From Morchella semilibera (lineage: Eukaryota > Ascomycota > Pezizomycetes > Pezizales > Morchellaceae), in NCBI GenBank assembly GCA_009192285.1, contig WBVU01000009.1, positions 186,001 to 250,000 on the forward strand: a DNA stretch of 64,000 bases. Direction: 5' to 3'. The notes under the pieces were generated by a model, which was given only the letters and a program-made list of their open reading frames with translations, was not told where the DNA came from and ran no database searches. Every line of letters begins with the position of its first letter. The stretch's first letter is position 1. Shown in pieces: positions 1 through 9,655 of this stretch. Made by a program: the position numbers and the translations under genes.

Positions 1-2085
1 GCAGCTCTGGAGGAGCAGTGTTCATTATTACACACACCTGTCCAAATGTCTCTGAAACTCCCTTGATTGAACCGTTACTAGTTGATCACATTAACTCTGA
101 TCGCTTCCTGACTGTGCCGCTGCCAGCCAGTGGGATAATCTGGGAGGTCTAGTGTTGTAAACACTGGTCGAATCCGAAAGAGCAGGTGAACCGCGTTCAT
201 CAATAAACCAGAACAGCTCCATAGCCTGTGCCAAGATTCAACCCCTCAGTTCGGGCTATAGTCGATAGCTCTGGCCCTATGGCTGGTAGTCAATCCCTGG
301 CAGTTTCCTAGGGCCGACTATAGCCCGTAGTCGATCTGCTCTTGATCCCCAGGACCGGGGGGCTGCCGCGTTGTCAGGGTTCTCAATGTTACGTCACAGT
401 AAAGATATTATGCGATATTGTACTCATTGATCACTCTCTAGGTAATTGAACTGTATGATCTTTTGCAGACTCTTTATTGTACTAACTTTAAACGAATGGT
501 GTCTTTTTAGGAAGGTGTTGTTTGTTTGTTTATATGATTGTTTATCCATCCTGCTGTACTTGCGAGAGCGAGTTTCCACCTATTTGTATGGGGAAACGCT
601 GTGACGGCCCAGAAAAGGCTTATTTTCCCGGCAGGTAGGTTATGGCAAATTCGAAGGCTGCTCCGTAAGGATAGGTCCAGCTTACAAAGGCAAAAAAAGG
701 TTTCGTGTTGTCGGTACACAAAATTATCATAGCACTGTTTCCAATGATTGTAACTGGTTCCTACCTCCGGCAAAGCTGGGCTGGATTTACCCGCCCACAA
801 CTGAACCTACCGAATAAGCATCAGTTCAAATTGCAACAGGGACCCGAGGCCCCGTCACTAGTCTGGCAGGAGGAACTCTACACCACAAGTGTTCCGGGCT
901 AGGGTTGGTCCTAAAAAGGTATTCGTGCTTTGTATGTGGGGTTCCACCCGCATGGAAACCAGTTAACCCCAAGCCACAACTGAACTGAACTAAATAGAGG
1001 ATAGTCAGAACTGAACTGAACTGTTTTCTTCAACGGTTCTAGAAATCGGTTTGGACTGATAAACTGACGAACCGTCGGCAGGCTTTTGATGAGCCACCAG
1101 GTATATGGGACGGACCGGTCCAATTATATGGGCGGTGGTCCTGTTTTTTATTTTCTCCCACGGGCTGGGCCAGTCCGGGTGGTTTTTTGGACCGGTCAAG
1201 CGGAGTAATATATGGGACGGTCTAAGACTATGTTTCTCCACCGATTGGGAGAAGGGTCTGCTTTCCAACGCCCTTTTAGCTCTTTCAATTTCAGTAATTA
1301 TCATTTTTGGGTCATATATATATTTTTCTGTGGTCGGTCCTGGCTCTGTATGGACCAGTCGGTCCGGGCCCACTCCTTAGTGGACTGGGCTGGGCCGGTC
1401 CAAGGTCAATTATAGACCGGTCCGGCCCATTAAAACACTACTGGCATACATTCGACTCTCGTTATAGTGATCCTGGATATAGTGATATTCTCGATATAAG
1501 GATTGTAATCAGTAGCCCCGACGCGCCGCTTTCTTAATCCCTGCGTGCTTCTTGTAGTGATGTTCGCCTTGTGATGCGTGTTTTCAATATCTACCGCACC
1601 CTTGTGTCGCGAGTCGATCGTACCAACTACAGTACCAAAAGGAGGGTGGGGCCACTGTGGTATTCCTGTTGATACGCTAGCAATGCGGTAATAATACGGC
1701 ATTGGTATAGTACCCTTCCTCTAATGCCGGTTTAATTCGGTATTTTGTTGTGATGGGTACAGGCCGGGCTGGCTCGGGCTTTGGGCTCGGGCTCTAGGCT
1801 CCAACAGGCAGTGATTTCAATGGTTGAAACTAGTTGTATTCGGAGGCTATACCATACCGAACTGAACTGAACTAAACTGAATATTGGTGCTCTAAACCGG
1901 TTAAAGAACTAGAAACCGTTCTTTTGTTTGATTTGCAGGTTCATAAACTAGGTGTGTTTTAGAGTCCGGTTCTTGATCTATTAAGCCCGCCCAAAACCGG
2001 TGAATGGTGGGAGTCGCGCCCTCTATGTGGCGGGTACCTGCGTAATAGAACCGTTTAGCAGACGGTTTGAAGTGATTTCTGACTA
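1..2085. other. Gene-free repeat debris left of the gap
   Basis: No convincing coding region is visible on either strand. The stretch holds GAACTGAACT-type short repeats near 977-1022 and 1856-1880, clustered ACCGGTCC motifs, and a 326-bp inverted-repeat element (1105-1430, listed separately). It ends at a run of 10 Ns. Its physical link to the sequence right of the gap is doubtful, because the array there is in telomere-end orientation. Confidence 0.6.
1105..1430. mobile_element. MITE-like inverted-repeat element, 326 bp
   Basis: Imperfect terminal inverted repeats of about 24 bp are seen at 1105-1128 and 1408-1430, both built around GGACCGGTC. Further copies of the same motif lie inside, near 1190-1200 and 1350. 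No coding capacity and no clear target-site duplication. It looks like a non-autonomous DNA element or a degenerate palindromic repeat. Confidence 0.4.
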
Positions 2086-2095
2086 NNNNNNNNNN
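2086..2095. other. Assembly gap (10 N)
   Basis: Ten Ns separate the repeat debris on the left from the telomere-type array on the right. The fixed, tiny size suggests a scaffolding placeholder of unknown true length. Confidence 0.95.
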
Positions 2096-2097
2096 AT

Positions 2098-2265
2098 CTA
2101 ACCCTAACTAACCCTAAACTAACCCTAACTAACCCTAACTAACCCTAACTAACCCTAACTAACCCTAACTAACCCTAACTAACCCTAACTAACCCTAACT
2201 AACCCTAACTAACCCTAACTAACCCTAACTAACCCTAACTAACCCTAACTAACGAACCCTAACGG
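2098..2265 (+). repeat. Telomere-type tandem array, 10-nt unit
   Basis: About 15 head-to-tail copies of AACCCTAACT, with one CTAAA variant near 2114 and two degenerate units at the right edge (2254-2265). The G-rich complement is AGTTAGGGTT, i.e. TTAGGG plus an extra TTAG. The C-rich strand reads 5' to 3' on the plus strand, the orientation of a left chromosome end. It abuts the gap on the left and the 3' end of a minus-strand gene on the right. Confidence 0.9.
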
Positions 2266-2908
2266 AGCCCCAATGCTCAGTGAACTTTGCCAATAGTTCA
2301 TCGGGACCTCTAGGTATCCTGCTGGGTTGGCCACCGCTTGAACGCTGATTATCACCTGTCTGTTCGCGTGCATCCCTGATCATGACGGACTCCGAGTACA
2401 TGTGCTGAAGTCTGCGAAACATTCTTTCGGCAACCTCCCTGGTCTCAGCTCTGAGGAAGATATTATCTTGACTGGATGGCTCTCCGTCTGAATTGAAGCG
2501 GATGTGAGGAATGAGGGCCCTTTCCATTGGCACCATAACAGAGGTATCCGGATTTCCCCCAACCGTTGACACAGATTGAGTGGAGGAGGTGCGAGTGACG
2601 GGTTGTGTCTGGGTGGTCTGCCTTCCACGTCTAACAGATCCTGCGGTTGACGTCAATGATTCACTGGATCTAGCGAATGTTTCGGCTGAGAATGTTCCTG
2701 GAGTTCTGTTGATATTGCGGCTTGCACTAACTCTCGAACCCGAAGCCAACATGGCCTGCCTGCCTCCGCGTTGCCCCCCTCCAGGCGCAATGAGGGTGGT
2801 GGACGGTTGCTGCATTGGATCTTTGCTCGCTGGGTTGGTTGGGACAGACTCGGATGGACTACGGCGCCCGCTGGTATCGGTATTGGACTGAATGTTGTTA
2901 TCAGGCAT
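2249..2908 (-). CDS. Unknown Ser/Thr-rich protein ending in telomere repeat
   Basis: 219-aa open frame, no recognised family. Residues 1-125 are low-complexity, rich in Ser, Thr, Pro, Gly and Gln, with RGRQ-type basic patches, and are probably disordered. Residues 130-180 look more structured, with a predicted amphipathic helix around AERMFRRLQHMYSE. The last codons and the stop come from the degenerate telomere units at 2249-2265, so the tail is telomere-encoded. Either the gene was cut and healed by telomere repeats or its native end abuts the array. It is transcribed toward the chromosome end and shares an upstream module with the gene at 4949-5974. Codon usage looks plausible, but I have no homology support. 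Confidence 0.55.
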   Translation of the reverse strand: MPDNNIQSNTDTSGRRSPSESVPTNPASKDPMQQPSTTLIAPGGGQRGGRQAMLASGSRVSASRNINRTPGTFSAETFARSSESLTSTAGSVRRGRQTTQTQPVTRTSSTQSVSTVGGNPDTSVMVPMERALIPHIRFNSDGEPSSQDNIFLRAETREVAERMFRRLQHMYSESVMIRDAREQTGDNQRSSGGQPSRIPRGPDELLAKFTEHWGSVRVR

Positions 2909-3972
2909 ATCTGGTATGGATTTGTATCGATTCTAGAAGAGGGGACCAGGACCACAAAATGTCAGTTAATTTTCTATCCATAAAGACCTTAATGTTTCGG
3001 TGGGCAAGTGAATATATGAATGTCTAGAATATAGTAATGATTGTAAGCTTTAACTTGGGTATCGACCACAATGACAAGCATGGATGGGTATATGGTATGT
3101 ATATGAAACCAGCATGTCATTGTGGTCAGGTTTCTTTATTAAATATCCCCTCCCCTTTGTATCTGATTGAAGGGGGTAGGGTATATGGTATGGTGATACC
3201 CCCTATCCAACTCTGATACTGACGGAAAGTCAGAGGAGGGTAATGCTGGGTTGGAATTTCCCCATTGTTCACTGATTTGAGGCCTCCACTTCTCCCCTCA
3301 TATAACACCGGCCGATTGACCCTCTTAGGGGTTGTTGATTTCTGCGGTGCAAAATGTTATGTTTATATTTGAATGTGTAGTTGTGTAACTCCGTGGTTGG
3401 TGCTATAGTATATACATCATACTGTCAGTACCTTTAACGGGGGCAAGGATAAAACCGTAGAAGGATATTTGATTGTTCTGCAGGTACCGCTTGTTGATTT
3501 GTTGCTCCAACAACTCTTGTAGTCCCCCCGATGATGACCAGGTAGTGGTAGTGTCCTCGACTTAATGAGGTTACTCTGGTAACCCGCATGCTATTAAATT
3601 GATAGGGTAACCTTTTGAGTGAAGGTAACCTTTGATCTTTGAACCGTTAATATGACGTAAGGTAGGATTAACTCATTAATCAGAGATTGCCCCCCCATTG
3701 ATTGCAAACCTTCCAATCCCGACTTGATCGAGCCGCTAATGCGAAAACCTTTATAGGTTCTTTATGAGATGTTAGAGGGGGGGAAGAGTTAAATTTGGGA
3801 TGGGGAAATTCAAATAAATGAATTCATTTTACGAGGTGCGAGCGTGTGCTCGACACAGTGTGGGTTTAGAAAATAGTGCGAGGTTTGGGGGGAGGGGGGG
3901 GGAGCTGAAAAAAAAAATGGTATGCGGTTCCCCACTATATGTAAGGTAGTGGGGAAAAATATTTTTGAAATA

Positions 3973-4325
3973 TGAAAAATTGTCAAGGGTTTCCCTTAAG
4001 TTTTTTTTTTTTCGTAGGTTGTATTAGTATTTTCTTCGTATCACCTGGTATGCCATACCAGTTGACCCAGAAAGGGAAGTGATTTACCTTAATGTTGTCG
4101 GAGGTGGCGGAGATGTTACCCTATTACTCGGGGGTGGGGATCGATATATATATTCCGTCACGTTACACGAAAGATTATGTAATGATTACTAATCTGGATT
4201 TTTCGTTACTAATTTAAATCTTTATTTGTAATGGATTACAAATAAACGATTATGTAATCGGTACATAACACATTGATTACGTAATCGATACATTAAAGCA
4301 TGTACTTTTTCCATATAAATTTTGT
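3973..4325 (-). repeat. Upstream module, copy A
   Basis: Direct repeat of 6313-6655, diverged but colinear. Shared blocks include a poly-T/GTAGGTTG stretch, the ~46-bp palindrome-centred motif, GGGAAGTGATTTACCTT, a TATATATATTCCG block, a GTTACACG block and GATTACGTAATC-type palindromes. Each copy sits upstream of a minus-strand gene, so it may be a shared promoter or a duplicated element part. Confidence 0.7.
4036..4081 (+). repeat. Palindrome-centred motif, copy 1
   Basis: Core TGGTATGCCATACCA at 4046-4060 has perfect 7-nt arms around one central base. It is flanked by CTTCGTATCAC on the left and a GTTGACCCAGAAAGGGAAG stretch on the right. Four other copies occur in the first 14 kb, two of them in inverted orientation inside a retrotransposon intron. 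Arms and spacing suit a dimeric DNA-binding protein site. Confidence 0.8.
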
Positions 4326-4948
4326 ATTGATAAACCTCCACTAACGAGTAACGTATACGATATGCTTGATATATCAAAAATAATTATTGGTTTATTCAAC
4401 TGCAATAACGTATGATTGTTACTTATATGTTGATTATTTACGTTTTCTCCTGAATTTGTTTGGTATGATAGGTGATAATCAAGGAATATTCAAACTATTG
4501 TTTTAAAAAGGGAATAGCTACTAATATCAACGGTGACCTTTCGGAAATATAGAGCTGCTTGAGATAAAGAAAATTTGCTAACTTGCTCCCAGAACCATCG
4601 TTGGACTTGATGCGCTCAGTATCTCGAGACTCATCATTCATCAAATCCATAATGACAACCTAGCGATAAAGGAAATCCTAATCGAATCCGTATCATACCA
4701 TAAATATTTCAATCTTTCCACCTACGTCTTTGGTGACGTTACCAATGCAAAGTTTAATTTCCTCATTGATCTCTCATTCATTCCTAACGTCTGATATCTC
4801 TATTATCAATGGTATTCGATTATTGTTTGCGTTGACATCGTCGTACATGATACGGAATCTATGTTATCAGAGAGACATTAATGTATTGGAACTCAGGCAA
4901 GATGTGGATCACATTTGTTAATGGGGAATATTCGATTGGACTCGTTAC

Positions 4949-5974
4949 CTAAATGATCATCCTAATAGCCGATACCACAATTGCGCATACCAGGTCGGGA
5001 GGTATTAGGGATCTGCACTCCATGCAGTCCACTGGAGTTATCGGGGATTCGTACGGGTCTACGAGGGAGAGCGATATATCCGAGTTCGAGAGAAGTTGGG
5101 TGTAGTATTCGGTGGCACGCATGATCCATGAGGCGGTGCAGGGGAATCTCGCCAGTTTCAACTGTTCCTCGGGTGATGGGCTGGAAAGGACTGGACCCGT
5201 CTCCCCCGCGATCCAGTACAGGTCGGGTGCGATCCTTGGTAGTATTTCCAGGAAGAACGCCCAGTTTGTTTCGCTGACTGTCACGAGGATGTGCGGCTGT
5301 ATGTCCAGATCCAACAGGAGCGGTAGCGAGAATCTGTGTTGTGATCCGTTCCTGGACTCGGCCAGCATGGACCAATAGTGACCTGCTTTGAGGAGGATTG
5401 CCAGTTGCGATCTCGACTGTATCAATGGATCATCGGGCCTGCAACGTCTGTATCGTGATAGGAGACGATCCATGAAGGCCTCTCTGGTCTCCTCGATCGT
5501 CCTGTCCGTGGGTAGTCTGTACTGTGTTGGGGCCAATTGAGCTAGAGCTCGGAGTACTACGTTGAACATCCCCTCAAATATCTCCGCCATCTTGATCAGG
5601 GCGACACGTCTGTAGAATCTGCCGTAGGAGGTGACCAGGTAATCGTCATCGCGGGTGTATAGCCACATCCAACGCAGGAATCTCCCTGAGACTTCACTGA
5701 TCGGAGGATCCTCCGGCCTGTTCGTATCCCATGCCTCGTCCGGAAAATCTGGATCGTCGTATTGGGTGACATCCTGCAGCCTTCGAAGATCGTTGGGAAG
5801 AGATTGCAGGTAGCTCTGATCTGTTGACCTGTGGACGATGGAGAGTAAAAATGACCAGGTCTGCGTACTGAGGGTGTCATCGTCATGACATGGTACGTAT
5901 AGATGCCTCAAAGAATATTCCCTGCGCATCCGCATCCTACTCCAGAAATGTGCGGCACTGATCGGGCTATTCAT
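4949..5974 (-). CDS. Unknown 341-aa protein, subtelomeric
   Basis: Single-exon open frame of normal amino-acid composition with many Trp, Tyr and Arg residues and predicted helices; no signal peptide or membrane segment. The N-terminus has MRMRREYSLRHLYVPCHDDD. The middle contains two predicted helical blocks around residues 125-150 and 160-200. I do not recognise a family. It runs toward the telomere, opposite to the retrotransposon that starts 1.25 kb upstream. It shares its upstream module with the gene at 2249-2908, which suggests the two are co-regulated or belong to the same composite element. Both length and lack of internal stops support a real gene; function unknown. Confidence 0.65.
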   Translation of the reverse strand: MNSPISAAHFWSRMRMRREYSLRHLYVPCHDDDTLSTQTWSFLLSIVHRSTDQSYLQSLPNDLRRLQDVTQYDDPDFPDEAWDTNRPEDPPISEVSGRFLRWMWLYTRDDDYLVTSYGRFYRRVALIKMAEIFEGMFNVVLRALAQLAPTQYRLPTDRTIEETREAFMDRLLSRYRRCRPDDPLIQSRSQLAILLKAGHYWSMLAESRNGSQHRFSLPLLLDLDIQPHILVTVSETNWAFFLEILPRIAPDLYWIAGETGPVLSSPSPEEQLKLARFPCTASWIMRATEYYTQLLSNSDISLSLVDPYESPITPVDCMECRSLIPPDLVCAIVVSAIRMII

Positions 5975-6312
5975 ATTGTGATACTAGTGTTATGGTTAGC
6001 CTTCTCCCGCCTTTTCATCTAAGCCCGTAGAGGAAATCCTCTGCTATTGAGTGAGTGCAGAGAAGTAGAGGAAGCAGGAATATAGGATGGTAAATATTGT
6101 GTCATTCATCTCGTTTCAAACCGACAGGTGAATACTTCAATCCACTCCAACATGGAAACGGAAGGAAGGCTTGTGTATAGGGGATACGTACCGTAATATT
6201 TGTGAAGTTGGGGGGGTAGCGCCGAAGGAACTTGATGGGAAGCGACAAACGGTTAGCATTCCACTAAGAAATATACTTTTGATATAAGTCGGGAAGGAAA
6301 TTCTTTTCAAAT

Positions 6313-6655
6313 GGGAAAAATTATAAAGGATTTCCCCTTGAATTTGATTTGATTGGTGGTTGCATTAGTATTTTTCTTCGCATCACCTGGTATGCCATAC
6401 CACTTGAACCAGAAAGGGAAGTGATTTACCTTGAGCTTGTCGTAGTCGGGTGTTGATGTTACCCTATCGCTCGGGGTGGACCTTCCATATATATATTCCG
6501 CGATAGTTACACGGATGATTACGTAATCTTCAATGGTATAGTTAATTAAATTTGTAACAATTGATGCTGATTACTAATCGCCTATACATATTTGATCTTG
6601 CATGATTATGTAATAGGTACATTTGAGCATGTATCTTCTCTATATAATGATGGCA
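6313..6655 (-). repeat. Upstream module, copy B
   Basis: Second copy of the module at 3973-4325. The blocks occur in the same order and orientation with many substitutions and small indels, so the duplication is not recent. It lies 340 bp upstream of the start of the 341-aa minus-strand gene. Confidence 0.7.
6377..6422 (+). repeat. Palindrome-centred motif, copy 2
   Basis: Core TGGTATGCCATACCA at 6388-6402 with the same flanks as copy 1, embedded at the equivalent place in module B. Confidence 0.8.
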
Positions 6656-6788
6656 TCGACCCCTAAAGACTTGCAAGTTTCTGAAACCTCGATCGATTAG
6701 TCAGCAATACTTCCTCTTCGGGTCTCCGAACATTATTGTTTTCTTTTTACTGGTGAGTGATAACATTTGTTTCTTTATTTGTTGATCG

Positions 6789-6834
6789 CTTCCCTTTTTG
6801 TATCAAGTGGTATGGCATACCAGGTGATACAAGA
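6789..6834 (-). repeat. Palindrome-centred motif, copy 3 (inverted)
   Basis: Core TGGTATGGCATACCA at 6808-6822, opposite in orientation to copies 1 and 2, with CTTCCCTTTTT to its left and GTGATAC to its right. It lies about 400 bp before the retrotransposon ORF1 start. Confidence 0.8.
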
Positions 6835-7222
6835 AAAAATACTAAAGCTACAATCGTTAAAAAAGACCTCCTGAGAGAACCTCTCCTAAATTTCCTACTT
6901 GCCCAAAGAAAAATTCTCCACATATAAAACGTTATATGGTCTGGTATATCGATTTTGTATTGGTGTGATATTCTTGCTTCACTGCTTTGTTCAGATTCTG
7001 TGCCCTTGCTAATTTTACCGTTTCCATCTTATCCTGTATTAGACGTTTACATACAATTCCTCCATTATTATATTCGCATTAGTCGAGTCTCCAATCTGTC
7101 CGAAACCCCATACGTACGGTTTGAGTCATATCCTACATAGGTCGCGTGGACTATCTGACGCGGACACCCATTTGTCCGAAGTGGTGTCGGGTGACTGTTG
7201 AAATATTATCTCGTGTGCAGTT

Positions 7223-8829
7223 ATGGATATGAGGTCTAGCCTTAAGCCTGCGAGGCTTGAGGATGGAAGGTTACAGCTATCGGAACGCCTCTATGATTTG
7301 TTTAACGAAAGATTGTATTGTCCGGCGTGTGGTAGGACTAGGAAACGGGGTACATTTAGGAAGAACAATGCGGGGAATGCCAACAAGCAAGGTGAAAGAT
7401 ATCGGCGTTATGTGTGTACGTGTGGCGACTTGCAGGTTTGGGGGAGTCGGAGTACTGTGGCTGAGGGGGATAACTATACACCCTGTGGTAAGACGCTTGG
7501 TACCAGGGATTTCATTCAACTCTGCTGTCAACATGAAGGCATCGGCAAGGAAAGGGTGGAAGCTGTTCGCATGGCCTTGGGGTCAAACCCCTCTATACAG
7601 GGCGTAAGCAACCGGAAACTCAAGCGTGGACATGAGATCACTTTTGGTCTCGACGATGACTATGACCGGGATGGAAGTAATGGCAAGGGTGGGAGGAACG
7701 ATACCACAACGAATCGACAAATACTGGAGGTCAGACCTAGCAAGAGGACACTTACAGTGAATGGTCCCATCTCTGTCGAGAATGATCCTATTGATGGTTC
7801 AGGTCAGTGTTTTTAATGATATCTATATTCCAATTAACCAACCTCTCACCCCTAATTCCCTCCCTCCCCCCACCCTCCCTCTCCCTGACTAACCACCTGT
7901 TCCCAATAATTCGTTTTACCGTTATTCATTCCTCCCCCCTCTGGAATCGATTGTTTGCCACCCACACCCCACCCCCCCTTGATCCAATACTGATTGTAAC
8001 CTCTCCTGGGGGTTGTAACTGATGATGATGTGTGGTTGAAATCAGATCAACCACCATTGAATGTTTTGGGAAGATCCATTCGTACAGAGATTGAGGACGT
8101 TCCAGCCACTGAGATTGATAGTCGATCCTCCACACTTACTGGCAAAGCCCAACTGATTGAATCCTTGAGGAACGATATCTGTGAGCTGCGAAAACATATT
8201 GATAGCGGTAAAGTACAGATAGATTTGGCGATTGAGCGTCTGGAATCATTGGAGAAGGGAATCACTTCTGGCTCCTATCACCGGGTTAGACATGGACCTT
8301 GGGATTATCTTCACTCCGATGATACCAACCGTTCCAAACCCAAGGTGGAGATGAAGACGATCACACCTCGATTGGACAAAGGGAAATCGGTTGCCACGAG
8401 GGCTGTTGGTTCATATGACGATAATAATCCTGTGGTTGTTCCACCTGTCATGGAACGTGCAAGAACGCTACCACAACGACCGTTATTTACAAACCTGAAG
8501 GCTTCTGAGCCAATGCCTTTATTACACACTCACTATCGCCACCTCTATGTTGTTGGTTTCAAACGACAAGCATTGGGATTGATCCGTCGTTGTCTAAAGG
8601 TGGACCTCAAGATACAACCGCGGCATGTGATAAACCTTAGCTGGGTCGATGATACTGTGTTGGAGATGATTGTATCCCTCAAGCACGTTGTTGGTATTCA
8701 GAATATCATTGCGGCTAGTTCGGAACTTACACTACTTAAAGCATTTGACCCGTTAGATCCGAGTAGTTACCGACAAACAAAGGATAGGTATGATATTCCC
8801 AGTGGCTCAAATACTACTACTACTACTAT

Positions 8830-8894
<65 letters not shown>

Positions 8895-9655
8895 ACACTA
8901 CTACTACCAGCACTGGTACCAACACTCCTCCATCTCTGGATATGGGTAGTTCGGATTCTCGGAGTCGCAATACTCTTCGTAGGATGTTTATCGGTCGTAT
9001 GGCTTTATCGGCGTCCAGTACAAAGAACGAGAAGACCAGATCCTATATCGAAGCTTGGATGAACAACCGGGGATGGGGAAGAGAATTCAATGGTATCCTT
9101 CAACGTACCGCTGGGTCGGGAAAGAACGACGATGGGAAGATTGTTGCTGTTGATGAAACGGGAATGGATTTGGATATGAATGTAGATGTCATATCTGATA
9201 TTGATATCGGTGATGGGAACTTCAAGTTGGATGCTAGTGTTTTGAGGTCGGCTATGGATCACACTTGGCCGTCGACACCGAAGGCGACTAGCTCACGTAC
9301 TGCTGCTTCTATTGTTGATCCGATTGCCACCGATACCATCACTACCACATCCACTACTGGCCAGATTGGGACCAAAACCAACGATACCTTTAACCACGAA
9401 ACCTCTCCTATTCCTGCACTGAATGCTAAGGTTCATTTTTCCGATCGGGACTTGGGACGTTTGGATGGTCGTTCATCGGGGGGTAAATCTGCTGATGGTG
9501 TGGGTGAGAAGAGTAGGGACTATATATCTGATTGGAATACCTGGAGAACCTTTGGCTCCAATGTCGATGGGATTCCTACTGGTGACATTAAACATGGTGA
9601 TGAACGTTCGCGCTCCGCATATATTTCTATGGAGCTATCGGACTCGGAATGTTGA
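7223..9655 (+). CDS. Non-LTR retrotransposon ORF1 protein (two exons)
   Basis: Exons 7223-7802 and 8046-9655 join in frame (phase 1, GTCAGT donor, ATCAG acceptor) to give 729 aa. Exon 1 has a zinc-ribbon-like set of cysteines: C33-x2-C36, C65-x-C67 and C88. Exon 2 begins with a short coiled coil (about residues 235-265). Then comes an RRM-like fold (DNA about 8527-8740; LYVVGFKRQALGLIRR then a VIELSW/EMIV-type strand pattern), as in the nucleic-acid-binding ORF1 of other fungal LINE elements. A poly-Thr stretch is encoded by an ACT microsatellite at 8812-8907. The C-terminal third is acidic and probably disordered. The protein would bind element RNA and form the RNP with ORF2p. The stop overlaps the ORF2 start (ATGTTGA). 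Frame continuity across the intron makes it unlikely to be a chance open frame. Confidence 0.85.
7803..8045 (+). other. Predicted intron 1 of retrotransposon (ORF1)
   Basis: 243 bp, GTCAGT donor and AAATCAG acceptor, with GTAACTGAT as a branch-like site about 25 nt before the acceptor. The interior is rich in CCCTCCC pyrimidine runs and has stops in the ORF1 frame. Removal restores one frame by completing a GAT codon across the junction. Confidence 0.75.
8812..8907 (+). repeat. ACT trinucleotide microsatellite in ORF1
   Basis: About 30 ACT units with a few interruptions (ATT, AAC, ACC). It encodes a poly-Thr linker and keeps the frame open. Confidence 0.95.

Larger units (their letters stand above)
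2909..4948. other. Intergenic region with upstream module A
   Basis: No gene seen. The stretch is AT-rich with G-runs near 3880-3902. From about 3973 to 4325 it carries the first copy of a ~340-bp module repeated at 6313-6655, including palindromes at 4046-4060 and 4275-4286. It lies upstream of the minus-strand gene at 2249-2908 and may contain its promoter. Confidence 0.5.
5975..7222. promoter_or_regulatory. Divergent intergenic region with module B
   Basis: Lies between the minus-strand 341-aa gene and the plus-strand retrotransposon ORF1, so it must hold both promoters. It contains module B (6313-6655), a perfect GATTACGTAATC palindrome at 6517-6528, and two inverted copies of the palindrome-centred motif (6377-6422 and 6789-6834). 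TATATATA runs occur near 6487-6495. No further gene seen. Confidence 0.5.

Noticed and set aside
2256-7222. Second, 5'-truncated LINE copy between the telomere array and the complete LINE
   Set aside because: No endonuclease, RT or 3'-UTR-like sequence was found there on either strand.
8767-9062. Poly-Leu and poly-Val open frames over the ACT array
   Set aside because: Shadow frames of the microsatellite inside the intact ORF1 protein.
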